DNA of 64,000 nucleotides from contig NZ_CP021455.1 in the NCBI RefSeq assembly GCF_002158865.1, forward strand, positions 3,348,001 through 3,412,000. Direction: 5' to 3'. Made by a program: the position numbers and the translations under genes. Shown here one piece after another: positions 53,444-62,096 of the stretch. The notes beneath the pieces are model-generated. The model made no database searches, was not told the DNA's origin, and saw only the letters and a program-made list of their open reading frames with translations. Origin of the DNA: Comamonas serinivorans. Lineage in GTDB: Bacteria > Pseudomonadota > Gammaproteobacteria > Burkholderiales > Burkholderiaceae_C. Position 1 is the first letter of the stretch; each line of letters begins with the position of its first letter.

Positions 53444-53867
53444 GTGCGTTCTGGTCCACGCAGGGCGCGCAAGGGTGCGCTGCGCCGGCCTCCGGGCCTG
53501 GCCATCCCCCGCCATGACGCACGCTGGGCTGCGAGATCCAGGCAGCCCGTGTCGGGTGGCCTTCACGGGCTTTGGGCTTCACGTCACTTGAGGATGCCCG
53601 GCAGCGAGGACGATGGCCCCGAAGCGCTTCCTCTGCGAGGCCGCCCGACCTGGGACTTGAAGGCCGTGCCAATGCAGCCGCAGCCCGCACCTGTTCAACC
53701 TCGAGGTGACGCTGCGCCAAGTCCAGCTCCGTGCACCTTGAACGTCACCGGCGCTGCCCTTTTCGGCCACCGAACGACGTGGCCCTGTGGCCCGTTCGCT
53801 GCAATCCTGTTCAGGCTGCCATTCCAGGAACCATCCATCGCTTCGCCTCGACGACGGAGGCCAGCAG
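53444..53867. other. gap downstream of the binding-protein gene
   Basis: A 424-base stretch with no convincing gene or motif on either strand. Confidence 0.5.
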
Positions 53868-54779
53868 TCACTGCGCCGGCTTGTCGCTGAGCTCGCTCAG
53901 GTTCTTTTTCAGCTCAGCCGCCATGGGCAGGTTCAGCGCCGTGTTGCGCGGCGGGATCGGGCCCATGAACCAGCGGTTGTAGGCCTGCTCGAAGGCGCCC
54001 GACTTCATCATGTCGCCGATGGTGGCATCGACCAGCTGCTTGAACTCGGGGTCGTTCTTGCGCAGCATGCAGGCATAGGGCTCGACCTGCAGCGCGTCGC
54101 CCACCACCTCGAAATCGGCCGGGCTCTTGGCGTTGGCGATCAGGCCAAACAGCAGCACGTCGTCCATGGCGAAGGCGGCCACGCGATCGGCCTGCACCAG
54201 CAGGAAGGCATCGGCATGGTCCTTGGCCGAGTCGATCTGGATGTCCAGCCCCTGGTCGGCCGAGTACTTGCGCACCACCTGCTGGTTGGTCGTGCCCGTG
54301 GTGATGGCGATGGTCTTGCCCTTCAGGTCGGCGTAGTTCTTGATGCCCGAGCTCTTCTTCACGAGCAGGCGCGTGCCGGTGTAGAAGTGGTTGATGGCGA
54401 AATCGACCTCTTTGCCGCGCGCGCTGTTGTTGGTGGTCGAGCCGCACTCCAGGTCGGTCGTGCCATTGGACAAGAGCGGGATGCGGTTGGCCGAGGTGAC
54501 GGACACCCACTCCACCTTCAGGTTGGGCTTGTTGAGCTTGCGCTTCACGGCTTCGGCCACGGCCTTGGAGATGTCGACCGCCATGCCCACGGGTTTGCCG
54601 GCGGCCTCCAGGTAGCTCAAGGGGACCGACGACTCGCGGTACGACAGCACGATCTTCCCGGAGTCGTTGATCTTCTGCAGCGTGCTGGCGGCCTGCGCAG
54701 CGGCGGGCACCGCCAGCGCCGCGCTGCACAGCAGGCCCAGGACAGCGAGTTTCGGGGCCATGCGGGGGGTTCTCTTCAT
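53868..54779 (-). CDS. amino-acid ABC transporter substrate-binding protein (GltI-like)
   Basis: A 303-residue periplasmic binding protein of family 3, close to glutamate/aspartate-binding proteins. A signal peptide (LAVLGLLCSAALAVPAAAQAA) is followed by LQKINDSGKIVLSYRESSVPLSYLE, SVTSANRIPLLSNGTTDLECGSTTNN, IAITTGTTNQQVVRKY and EPYACMLRKNDPEFKQLVD. No permease or ATPase gene is adjacent, so it must pair with a transporter elsewhere. The ATG at 54779 gives the standard signal peptide. Confidence 0.95.
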   Translation of the reverse strand: MKRTPRMAPKLAVLGLLCSAALAVPAAAQAASTLQKINDSGKIVLSYRESSVPLSYLEAAGKPVGMAVDISKAVAEAVKRKLNKPNLKVEWVSVTSANRIPLLSNGTTDLECGSTTNNSARGKEVDFAINHFYTGTRLLVKKSSGIKNYADLKGKTIAITTGTTNQQVVRKYSADQGLDIQIDSAKDHADAFLLVQADRVAAFAMDDVLLFGLIANAKSPADFEVVGDALQVEPYACMLRKNDPEFKQLVDATIGDMMKSGAFEQAYNRWFMGPIPPRNTALNLPMAAELKKNLSELSDKPAQ

Positions 54780-55384
54780 GATGTGCGCTCCTGAGGTCAA
54801 GGCGAAAAATCCGTGCCTGGGCACCTTACGGCATGCACCCAGGCGGGCAATGGGGAAATCCGCATGCGGGTATGTGCGCGGTTGCCCCATCGCCGGGCCA
54901 AGGGTGGACGAAGCCAACGCGCGCCCACGTCACGCCGGAGAAGCAACAGGCGTGCCACGCTGTGCACTGCCGCTGTGCGGCTTCATCCACCACCGAGCTG
55001 CCCGACACGTCGATGGCGGCCACCTGGTCGCCCTGCTCGGCGGGATACCCGTGCCCCATGGGCATCCCGGCGGGCGGAAGCTGGGGCAAAGCCAAGCATG
55101 CCCAGCGCAGGCGCTGGCGCCTCCATGTGGGCGCTTGCCCAACGATGCAGCAGACAAGCTCAGGGGCCTGCGCCTCCACATGAGGGAACAGCTCCAAGGC
55201 GGCGCACACGGGCCCTTCCCACCGCGCGTGCACTCTGCAACATCCGCGCGCTTGCACCCGGCCGCATCATCCCCACGTGTCCAAGGGGCCCGCCAACTGG
55301 CGTTAAGCTTGCCCCATCGGCCCCCGTCTGCTTGCGTCCCGCCGGGTCGCCGCGGGAGATGGAACACCTGTTGGAACGTTTGCC
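54780..55384. other. 605-base region without a recognisable gene
   Basis: This stretch upstream of both the binding-protein gene (leftward) and the lipocalin gene (rightward) carries no dyad element and no supported frame. It should contain two divergent promoters. Confidence 0.5.
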
Positions 55385-56134
55385 ATGGACCTGAACGATT
55401 TGCCACGCTGGAAAGACCGACTGCACGACCTGCCGCATCCTGATCTGGCGGCCTGGCGCGACGACCTGCGCGCCCGCTGGCCCGAGCTGCGCCAGCGTCT
55501 GCCCGACCTGCGCACCCGGCTGCCCGAATGGCGCGAGCGCCTGCCCGAGCTGCGCGATCGCCTGCCGGCCCTGCGCCGCCCCGAGCCGCAGACCGAAACC
55601 CTGCTGGTGGTCGCCGGCGCCACCATCCTGGCCACGGCCCTCACGGCCGCGCTGACCTGGGGCTGGCGCAAGCGCGTGGCCAAGCGCCTGCATGACGTGG
55701 TGCCGGTGTACGACTTCGACGCCGAGCGCTTCGGCGGCAGCTGGCAGGAGTACGCCCACATCACCCAGCGCGGCCACGAGCCGGCGACCGAAGCCGCGGT
55801 GTTCGTGTCGGCGCAAGAGGACGGCAGCCTGCAGCTGGCGCGCCGCCGCTATTGCCCGCTGCACATGCGCTGGCACACCGAGGCGCACACGCTGCACCCG
55901 GTGCGCACGCCCGACATCGCCGCCTTCGAGTCCGACCACAAGGGCAAGCAATTCGGCATCGTGATGCTGGACCCGCATTACCGCTGGGCGCTGCTGGTCG
56001 GCGAAACGGTGGATCAGCTGTGGATGCTGGTGCGCCCCGACACCAAGCTGCCCTCGCGCATCTACAACCAGATGCTCGATGAGGCCCGCGTGCTGGGCTT
56101 CGACACCAGCCGCATCCACGTGCTCAATCCCTGA
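55385..56134 (+). CDS. lipocalin (Blc-like) with a heptad-repeat N-terminus and membrane anchor
   Basis: A 249-residue protein in three parts. Residues ~32-66 hold about five heptads of the form LPxLRxR (WPELRQR, LPDLRTR, LPEWRER, LPELRDR, LPALRRP). Residues ~73-95 form a membrane segment (LLVVAGATILATALTAAL). From residue ~108 a lipocalin domain follows the bacterial Blc pattern: YDFDAERFGGSWQEYAHI, LDPHYRWALLVGETVDQLWMLVR and MLDEARVLGFDTSRIHVLNP. Ordinary Blc is an outer-membrane lipoprotein without such an extension; here the lipobox is absent and an inner-membrane anchor with a charged cytoplasmic or periplasmic stalk replaces it. Lipid or hydrophobic ligand binding is likely. Confidence 0.88.
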   Translation: MDLNDLPRWKDRLHDLPHPDLAAWRDDLRARWPELRQRLPDLRTRLPEWRERLPELRDRLPALRRPEPQTETLLVVAGATILATALTAALTWGWRKRVAKRLHDVVPVYDFDAERFGGSWQEYAHITQRGHEPATEAAVFVSAQEDGSLQLARRRYCPLHMRWHTEAHTLHPVRTPDIAAFESDHKGKQFGIVMLDPHYRWALLVGETVDQLWMLVRPDTKLPSRIYNQMLDEARVLGFDTSRIHVLNP

Positions 56135-56150
56135 CCAGGCACCAACCAAA

Positions 56151-56204
56151 AGCAGTATGGGGCTGTTGCCGATCAAGCTTGATCGGCAACAGCCCCATAC
56201 TGCT
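56151..56204. repeat. dyad element, copy 17: perfect 54-bp palindrome
   Basis: The core 50 bp (56153-56202) has CAGTATG / CATACTG ends and inner TTGCCGATC / GATCGGCAA. Including two flanking bases on each side all 27 base pairs match, with AAGCTT at the centre. It lies between the convergent lipocalin and acyl-CoA dehydrogenase genes. Confidence 0.97.
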
Positions 56205-56249
56205 TCTGGCGGCTCACAGGCCGGGCAGACAATCGCCCAGGCCCGGCCA

Positions 56250-56270
56250 AGGCGCCGCCATGCGGCGCCT
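56250..56270. terminator. hairpin after the acyl-CoA dehydrogenase gene
   Basis: A 9-bp perfect stem AGGCGCCGC / GCGGCGCCT with a 3-base loop, 5 bp beyond the leftward gene's stop codon. There is no U-tract. Confidence 0.5.
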
Positions 56271-56275
56271 GTGCC

Positions 56276-57562
56276 TCAGCTGAACATGGCCTTGCGCGGG
56301 CCCAGGTAGCCGAACAGGTAGGCCGCCACCTTGCGCATTTGAATCTCTTCCGCGCCCTCGGTGATGCGGTAACGGCGGTGGTGGCGGTAGATGTGCTCGA
56401 ACGGCTTGTGGCGCGAGTAGCCGATGCCGCCGTGCGTCTGCATGGCCTGGTCGGCCGCCTGGCACACCAGGCGGTTGGCCCAGTAGTTGCACATGCTGAT
56501 CTTGTCCGACAGCTCGTGCTCGATGCGCTTGTGCTCGATCTGGTCCATCTCCCAGGCCGTCTTGTAGATCAGCGTGCGCAGCATGTGGCACTGCGTGGCG
56601 ATCTCGACCAGCGGGAACTGGATGCCCTGGTTGCGCGCCAGCTCCTGGCCAAAGGGTTTGCGCTCGCGCGCGTACTTGACCGACTCCTCCAGGCAGTACG
56701 TCGCCGCACCCAGCGAGCTGGCGGCCTGGCGGATGCGGTTCTGGTGCACAAAACTTTGCGCGATGGACAGGCCCCCGCCCTCGGCGCCCAGGCGCACCGA
56801 GTCCGGCACCCACACGTCCTTGATGGTCATGCGCGGGTGGTCGGTGGGCATGTTGAAGGTCCACATGTACTCGTCCACCGTCATGCCGGGCGTGCCCGTG
56901 GGCACCAGGAAAGCGGTGATGCCCTTGGCGTCGCCATCCTGGCCGCTGGTGCGCGCGAACACCGTGCAGTGCGTGGCCGTGTGCATGCCGGTGATCCACA
57001 TCTTGCGGCCGTTGATCAGCCAGCCGTCCACGCCATCGCGGGTCTCGCGCACGGCGCGCGTTTCCATGAAGGTGGCGTCCGAGCCATGGTCCGGCTCGGT
57101 CAGACCAAAGGCGGCGCGGCGCTTGCCGGCAAAGCCGCCCAGGATGAACTCCTGCTGCTGCGCCTCGGTGCCGAAGTGCTCGAACATGGCCACGAAGGGG
57201 AAATTGCCGACGATGGAATGCTCGTTCTGCAGGTCGTTGTGCAGGCCCAGGCCCTGCTGGGCGAAATGGTCGCGGATCACCGCCATCCAGAGGTTGGAGC
57301 CGTCCTTGCCGCCGTACTTCTTGGGCGCGGAAAAACGCCAGTGGCCGGCCTTGTCGGCCCGCATCTTGGCTTCCCACAGCAGGGCTTCCCACTCCTCGCG
57401 CGGCAGCCCCTGGTCTTCGAAATTGGTGCGGGCGTACTCGCGGCGGTGGTCGAAGAAACGGATGTTGTCGTTCTCGTTCTCCAGCGGCTTGATCTCGCGC
57501 GCGATGAAATCGTCCAATTCGGCCAGATAGGCCTTCAGGTCCTCGGGCAGGGCAAAGTCCAT
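56276..57562 (-). CDS. acyl-CoA dehydrogenase (paired with a phosphotransferase)
   Basis: A 428-residue acyl-CoA dehydrogenase of the large bacterial type. Visible blocks: APKKYGGKDGSNLWMAVI, FGLTEPDHGSDATFMETRAV, INGRKMWITGMHTATHCTVFART, MWTFNMPTDHPRMTIKDVWVP and HGGIGYSRHKPFEHIYRHHRRYRITEGAEEIQ. It lies just downstream of an aminoglycoside-phosphotransferase-like gene on the same strand. The same two modules are fused in eukaryotic ACAD10/ACAD11, which act on 4-hydroxyacyl-CoA after phosphorylation, so a similar two-step role is a fair inference. Confidence 0.93.
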   Translation of the reverse strand: MDFALPEDLKAYLAELDDFIAREIKPLENENDNIRFFDHRREYARTNFEDQGLPREEWEALLWEAKMRADKAGHWRFSAPKKYGGKDGSNLWMAVIRDHFAQQGLGLHNDLQNEHSIVGNFPFVAMFEHFGTEAQQQEFILGGFAGKRRAAFGLTEPDHGSDATFMETRAVRETRDGVDGWLINGRKMWITGMHTATHCTVFARTSGQDGDAKGITAFLVPTGTPGMTVDEYMWTFNMPTDHPRMTIKDVWVPDSVRLGAEGGGLSIAQSFVHQNRIRQAASSLGAATYCLEESVKYARERKPFGQELARNQGIQFPLVEIATQCHMLRTLIYKTAWEMDQIEHKRIEHELSDKISMCNYWANRLVCQAADQAMQTHGGIGYSRHKPFEHIYRHHRRYRITEGAEEIQMRKVAAYLFGYLGPRKAMFS

Positions 57563-57649
57563 GGTGTCTCCTGTTGCGGTGGTCGGCCAGGTCGGTGCCA
57601 GACCGTCGGGTTGCGGACGGGGGGCATACCCCTCGCCTCATCGGTGATT

Positions 57650-57699
57650 GAGTATCCCCACGTTGCCGTCAATTTGACAACGGCAACTGGGTGATACTG
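57650..57699. repeat. 50-bp dyad element, copy 18
   Basis: GAGTAT and GATACTG ends, with inner GTTGCCGTC and AACGGCAAC around CAATTTGA. It fills the gap between the phosphotransferase gene (6 bp away) and the acyl-CoA dehydrogenase. Confidence 0.9.
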
Positions 57700-57705
57700 C
57701 ATCGA

Positions 57706-59121
57706 TCAATGCAAGGCTTTGCCCATCTGGCCCAGCAGGGCCTGGGTGGGGCACATGGCGCCGGGCCAGCGGGCCTGGGCGCGCTTGAGGGCGGCGTACT
57801 TGGGCACATCGTTGCTGAGCTTGTCGAGCACGGTGCGGCGCAGGTGGGCCAGCAGGCCGGGCGTGGCCAGCGTGGCCTTGCCCGACAGCAGGTCCTGCGC
57901 CAGCGCATGGTCTTCGACCACGGCCGGCCTTGCCAGCTCGCGGCGCACCATGCCCAGGGCATTCAGCGCCACCACGGTCTGGAACTTGTCGTGCCCGCTC
58001 ATGCGCGGCTTGATCTCGGCCTCCAGCCATTCGGCCACGGCCGTGACGATCTCGGCCGCCGAGGGCTCGCCCTGCGGCGAGGCCTTGTCGGGTGCGGCCG
58101 GTGGCAGCTGCAGCTCGCGCTCGACCTCGGGGGCCTCGTCCTCGAGCAGCGTCAGCAGGTCCAGCTCGTTCTCGGCCGTGCGCCGGCCGATGACCACGCG
58201 CTCCAGGCTGCGGTCGGCGCCGCTGCGCCAGCGCGTGCCCATGCGGATGCAGCCCAGCGCCCACCACAGGGTGCGCAGCACCAGCCAATAGTGAAAGCGC
58301 TGCCGGTCGACGGAGCGGCCGCTGGCGGCCTCGTAGGCGGCGAAGTACTCCTCGAACTGGCCCAGGCCATACGCGGGCTTGTCGATGTGGCCAAAGCGCC
58401 AGACCGTCATGCAGCCAAAAGCCAAGTCCTCGTGCGGGTCGCCGATGTGCGACAGCTCCCAATCGAGCACGGCGGCCAGGCCCTCGCCATCGGCCATCAC
58501 GTTGCCCATGCGGAAATCGCCGTGCACCAGCGTGGGCTCGCACGGCTCGGGCAGGTGGGCATGCAGCCAGTGCAGCGCCAGCGCCAGGATGGGGCGATCG
58601 GCGCCGAACTCCTCGAACTGCAGCTGCAGCTGCGCCAGCATGGTGGCAGCGTCGCTGCGCGGCACGCCATCGACGGCGTCGAGCGGCACGCGGTGGATGC
58701 CCGCCAGCTCGCGGGCCAGGTCGGCCAGCAGGCTGGGCGCGGGCGCCGCCAGGATGGTGGCGGGGTTCACCTCGGCCTCGACCCGGCGCATGACGAAGCC
58801 GGTGCCCAGGCCGTCCTCGGGCTGCAGCTCGGCCACCACCTCGGGCGCCCGCACGCCGGCGGCGCGGGCCGCACGGATCAGGCGGGCCTCCACGTCGTGG
58901 CTGTAACTGCGCCCCTGCATGAAGGCCTCGGACGGCGCGCGGCGCAACACAAAGCCCTGGCCGTCGCAGTCGAACGACCAGCTTTCCATGTTGGCGCCGC
59001 CACTCAGGCGACGCAGGGATTCGATGGCACCGGAGGTGCCCAGGTCTCGCACCAGCGGCGCTCGCAGGCGCTCGGCGATGTCGGTGTGGCTCAGGCTGGC
59101 GGTCACGGCGTCAGCTCCCAA
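57706..59121 (-). CDS. phosphotransferase family protein (ACAD10/11 kinase-like)
   Basis: A 471-residue aminoglycoside-phosphotransferase-fold kinase. Landmarks are the ATP loop LRRLSGGANMESWSFDCDG, GVRAPEVVAELQPEDGLGTGFVMRRVEAE, the catalytic PTLVHGDFRMGNVMADG and the metal-binding VLDWELSHIGDPHEDLAFG. A C-terminal extension of about 130 residues is typical of the bacterial family next to acyl-CoA dehydrogenases. It is expressed with the following dehydrogenase gene and probably phosphorylates a hydroxyacyl-CoA. Confidence 0.92.
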   Translation of the reverse strand: MGADAVTASLSHTDIAERLRAPLVRDLGTSGAIESLRRLSGGANMESWSFDCDGQGFVLRRAPSEAFMQGRSYSHDVEARLIRAARAAGVRAPEVVAELQPEDGLGTGFVMRRVEAEVNPATILAAPAPSLLADLARELAGIHRVPLDAVDGVPRSDAATMLAQLQLQFEEFGADRPILALALHWLHAHLPEPCEPTLVHGDFRMGNVMADGEGLAAVLDWELSHIGDPHEDLAFGCMTVWRFGHIDKPAYGLGQFEEYFAAYEAASGRSVDRQRFHYWLVLRTLWWALGCIRMGTRWRSGADRSLERVVIGRRTAENELDLLTLLEDEAPEVERELQLPPAAPDKASPQGEPSAAEIVTAVAEWLEAEIKPRMSGHDKFQTVVALNALGMVRRELARPAVVEDHALAQDLLSGKATLATPGLLAHLRRTVLDKLSNDVPKYAALKRAQARWPGAMCPTQALLGQMGKALH

Positions 59122-59467
59122 AAAATGAAGATGGGGGCGATGATTGGACAGGCCCGCCCAAAGCGCTGTAACCCCGGCTACAGGGCCGTGGCGGCTCGGG
59201 TCGCGCGGGCGTCAGCACAGCGCCTGCGCAGCCTGCTGGTGCACCGTCGATGCGGCAACCATCAAACCAGTATCAGGTCATTTCCGATTGCTATATATGA
59301 ATTGATGAATGATACCTAGACGCAACTCATCCTGGACAGATTGCATCGCGGCCAACCCGCTGCGGCATGGGGGCCCATGTGTTTTTCTGTCGCGCAGGCG
59401 GCATCGCCGAGCCGCAACGCTGCATCGCACCGGGTGCTTGCGCACCCATGTCGGCACTGGGCAGTGT
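59122..59467. other. gap with a diverged dyad element
   Basis: The 346-base gap between the MFS gene and the phosphotransferase gene holds dyad element copy 19 and a slightly AT-richer stretch (59270-59330). No gene is visible. Confidence 0.5.
59268..59317. repeat. 50-bp dyad element, copy 19 (diverged)
   Basis: CAGTAT at the left and ATACCT at the right keep the 50-bp frame, with TTTCCGAT as left inner half-site. The right half is degraded. Confidence 0.6.
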
Positions 59468-60805
59468 TCAGTTGTGCAGCGCGGCGCGATCGGCGCCAGC
59501 GCCACCCAGGGTCAACCAGGTGAGCGCCACACCGCACAGCGCGCCGGCCGCCATGCCGATCACCATGGGCAGCGGTTTGCCGGTGGAAAACAGCCCCACG
59601 ACCTGCATGGCGATGGCGCCACTCAGCATCTGCAGCGTGCCGAGCAAGGCCGCCGCCGTGCCGGCGATCTCGCCATGCGCCTCCAGCGCCAGCACCGAGG
59701 TGGTCGGAATCACCAGGCCCATCAGCGCGCTGGCGATGAAATACAGGCCGATCAGCACCGCCAGCTGATCGCCGCCCAGCAGGTAATAGGCCAGCAGGCT
59801 GCACATGACCACGCCACACAGGCTGGCCGCCCACTTGACCACGGGCACCAGGCCGAAGCGCTGGCCCAGCGGCCCGGTGAACTGCGCCACACCGATGAAG
59901 GCGATGGCGTTCAGCGCAAACGCCATGCTGTATTGCGTGGTGGACAGGCCATAGTGGTTGATCAGCACAAAGGGCGAGCCCGCCAGGTAGACGAAAAAGC
60001 CCGACATGGCGCAGCCGCCGATGAAGACCAGCCCCAGGTAATGCCAGTCGCGCAGCAGCCAGGCGTAGGCCGACAGTGCGTCGCGCCAGGTGCTGCCCGC
60101 ACGTGCGGCGGCATCGCGCGTTTCGGGCAGGCCGCGCACCATGGCGGCCAGGCCCAGCACGGCCGACAGCGTGACCGACCAGAACACCCAGCGCCAGCCG
60201 CCCAGTGCGATCACCGCACTGCCGGCCAGCGGCGCCAGGATGGGCGAGACGCTGAACACCAGCATCAGCAGCGACATCATGCGAGCCGCCTGGTGGCCGG
60301 TGTGCAGGTCGCGCACCACGGCACGCGGAATCGCCATGCCGGCCGATGCGCCCAGGCCCTGCACGAAACGCAGCGCCACCAGGGTGTGGATGTCCTGCGC
60401 CAGCGCGCAGCCGATGCTGGCCAGCACGAACAGGCCCAGGCCCAGGTACAGCGGCTTTTTGCGGCCCCACAGGTCAGACAGCGTGCCGAACACCGGCTGG
60501 CCCACGCCCAGCGCCAGGAAGAAGGCCGTGAGGCTGGCTTGCACCGCCGCCACCGGCGCGTTCAGGCTGGCGCCGATCTGCGGCAGCGCCGGCAGGTACA
60601 TGTCGATGGCAAACGGCCCGATGGCCGAGAGCAGGCCCAGGATGAGCACCATGCGCAGGGCAACGGCGTCAGTCGGTGCATCCGTGTGCGGGCTGGATGC
60701 GGCGTGCCCGGTCTGCGTGGACGCCGTGCCGGGTGCGGAAGTGGGTGAAAACGTGGGCGATGTGTTGGGCGCCCCCGCGGGCGCCTGTGAAGAAGGGGAA
60801 ACCAT
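59468..60805 (-). CDS. multidrug efflux MFS transporter (Bcr/CflA type)
   Basis: A 445-residue, 12-segment major facilitator drug:proton antiporter. After a Pro/Ser/Thr-rich cytoplasmic N-terminus of ~47 residues comes the membrane part with FAIDMYLPALPQIG, the motif GQPVFGTLSDLWGRKKPLYLG, ALRFVQGLGASAGMAIPRAVVRDLHTG and LAPLAGSAVIALGGWRWVFW, as in Bcr (bicyclomycin) and CflA (chloramphenicol) exporters. The drug specificity is not predictable. I chose the ATG at 60805, preceded by an AGAAGGGGAA ribosome site. Confidence 0.93.
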   Translation of the reverse strand: MVSPSSQAPAGAPNTSPTFSPTSAPGTASTQTGHAASSPHTDAPTDAVALRMVLILGLLSAIGPFAIDMYLPALPQIGASLNAPVAAVQASLTAFFLALGVGQPVFGTLSDLWGRKKPLYLGLGLFVLASIGCALAQDIHTLVALRFVQGLGASAGMAIPRAVVRDLHTGHQAARMMSLLMLVFSVSPILAPLAGSAVIALGGWRWVFWSVTLSAVLGLAAMVRGLPETRDAAARAGSTWRDALSAYAWLLRDWHYLGLVFIGGCAMSGFFVYLAGSPFVLINHYGLSTTQYSMAFALNAIAFIGVAQFTGPLGQRFGLVPVVKWAASLCGVVMCSLLAYYLLGGDQLAVLIGLYFIASALMGLVIPTTSVLALEAHGEIAGTAAALLGTLQMLSGAIAMQVVGLFSTGKPLPMVIGMAAGALCGVALTWLTLGGAGADRAALHN

Positions 60806-60916
60806 GCCCCGATTGTTGCGGACGCGCACCGCCCTGATGGCGGTGGGGCCGTATGCCGGCTCACCCGCCCCGATCACCGCCGGCACGGCGGTGCGCAGCC
60901 GCCGCCACGGCCCTCA

Positions 60917-61930
60917 TCATCCCGCCGCGCGCGGGCGCTGGTTGGTCCACAGGTAGGCCGGGTCGTTGAAGCCCGGTGTGGACGGGTGACCCGGCGTGAC
61001 GAGTGCATCGATCACGGCCTCGTCCTCGGGGGTCAGCGCCCAGTCGGCCGCCGGCAGGTAGGCCTGCCATTGCGCCAGCGTGCGCGGCCCGGCGATGACC
61101 GAGCTGACGGCCTCGTGTGCCAGCACCCAGGCGGTGGCAAACTGCGCCGGCGTGATGCCGCGCGACTCGGCATGGCGGGCCACCTGCTGCGCGATGGTCA
61201 GCGATTCGGGCCGGAACTCGGTCTGCATCATGCGGCGGTCGGCACGGCCGGCGCGCGTGTCGGCCGGCGGCACCTCGCCGGGCGCGTACTTGCCCGTCAA
61301 CACGCCGCGCGCGATGGGGCTGAACGGCACCACACCCAGGCCATGGAACTTGCAGGCCGGCAGGATGTCGGTCTCCGGTCCCCGGTTGAGCAGGTTGTAG
61401 TAGGGCTGGCAGACCACGGGCTGCGGCATGCCGATCTGACGCGCCTGGTGCACGGCTTCGGCAATGCGCCAGCCGCGGAAGTTCGACAGCCCCCAGTAGC
61501 GCAGCTTGCCCGCGCGCACCAGGTCGTCGAGTGCCCGCAGCGGCTCCTCCAGGTCCAGCCCCGCGTAGTCGCGGTGCAGGTAGAGGATGTCGATGTGGTC
61601 CGTGCCCAGGCGCTTGAGGCTGGCCTCGACCTCGCGCACCATCCACAGCCGCGAGTAACGCGACTCGTTCGGCCGGTTGCTCATGGCATTGCCCAGCTTG
61701 GTGGCCAGCACCCAGTCGTGACGCTGGCCCGCCAGCAGCTTGCCCAGCAGGGTCTCCGAGGCGCCCTTGCTGTACACGTCGGCTGTGTCGATGAAGTTGA
61801 CGCCGGCCTCGCGCGCGCTGGCCACGATGCGCGCCGACTCCGCCTCGTCGGTCTGGTCGCCGAACATCATGGTGCCCAGGCACAGCGTGGACACCTGCAG
61901 CGGGCTCTTGCCCAGGGAACGGTATTGCAT
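60917..61930 (-). CDS. aldo/keto reductase
   Basis: A 337-residue NADPH-dependent aldo/keto reductase of the YajO/tas-like group. The catalytic set is visible: Asp and Tyr in NFIDTADVYSKGASETLLGKLL, Lys in DWVLATKLGNAM and His in DILYLHRDYAGLDLEEPL. The cofactor end reads SSVIAGPRTLAQWQAYL. The substrate is unknown. Its start at 61930 follows a GGAGG ribosome site; the longer open frame is not supported. Confidence 0.93.
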   Translation of the reverse strand: MQYRSLGKSPLQVSTLCLGTMMFGDQTDEAESARIVASAREAGVNFIDTADVYSKGASETLLGKLLAGQRHDWVLATKLGNAMSNRPNESRYSRLWMVREVEASLKRLGTDHIDILYLHRDYAGLDLEEPLRALDDLVRAGKLRYWGLSNFRGWRIAEAVHQARQIGMPQPVVCQPYYNLLNRGPETDILPACKFHGLGVVPFSPIARGVLTGKYAPGEVPPADTRAGRADRRMMQTEFRPESLTIAQQVARHAESRGITPAQFATAWVLAHEAVSSVIAGPRTLAQWQAYLPAADWALTPEDEAVIDALVTPGHPSTPGFNDPAYLWTNQRPRAAG

Positions 61931-62002
61931 GAAGGCCTCCTCAACAGGGTGAAAGGCGGCAAGCGCGCAGCATGTACCGCGACCTGCCACGAAGCAAACA
62001 AC

Positions 62003-62052
62003 CAGTACACCCCACCGACCGTTCACCAATGAACGACAATGGGCTCATACTG
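62003..62052. repeat. 50-bp dyad element, copy 20
   Basis: CAGTAC and CATACTG ends, with inner ACCGTTCA and TGAACGAC. It lies between the enoyl-CoA hydratase and aldo/keto reductase genes. Confidence 0.88.
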
Positions 62053-62096
62053 GCCGCAACAAAACACACACGAGGCGCGCTGGCCCCGCGGTCGCA

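Noticed and set aside
54868..54917. GGGTATG between the binding-protein and lipocalin genes as a dyad element
   Set aside because: There is no ATACTG-like end at the right distance and no inner pair.
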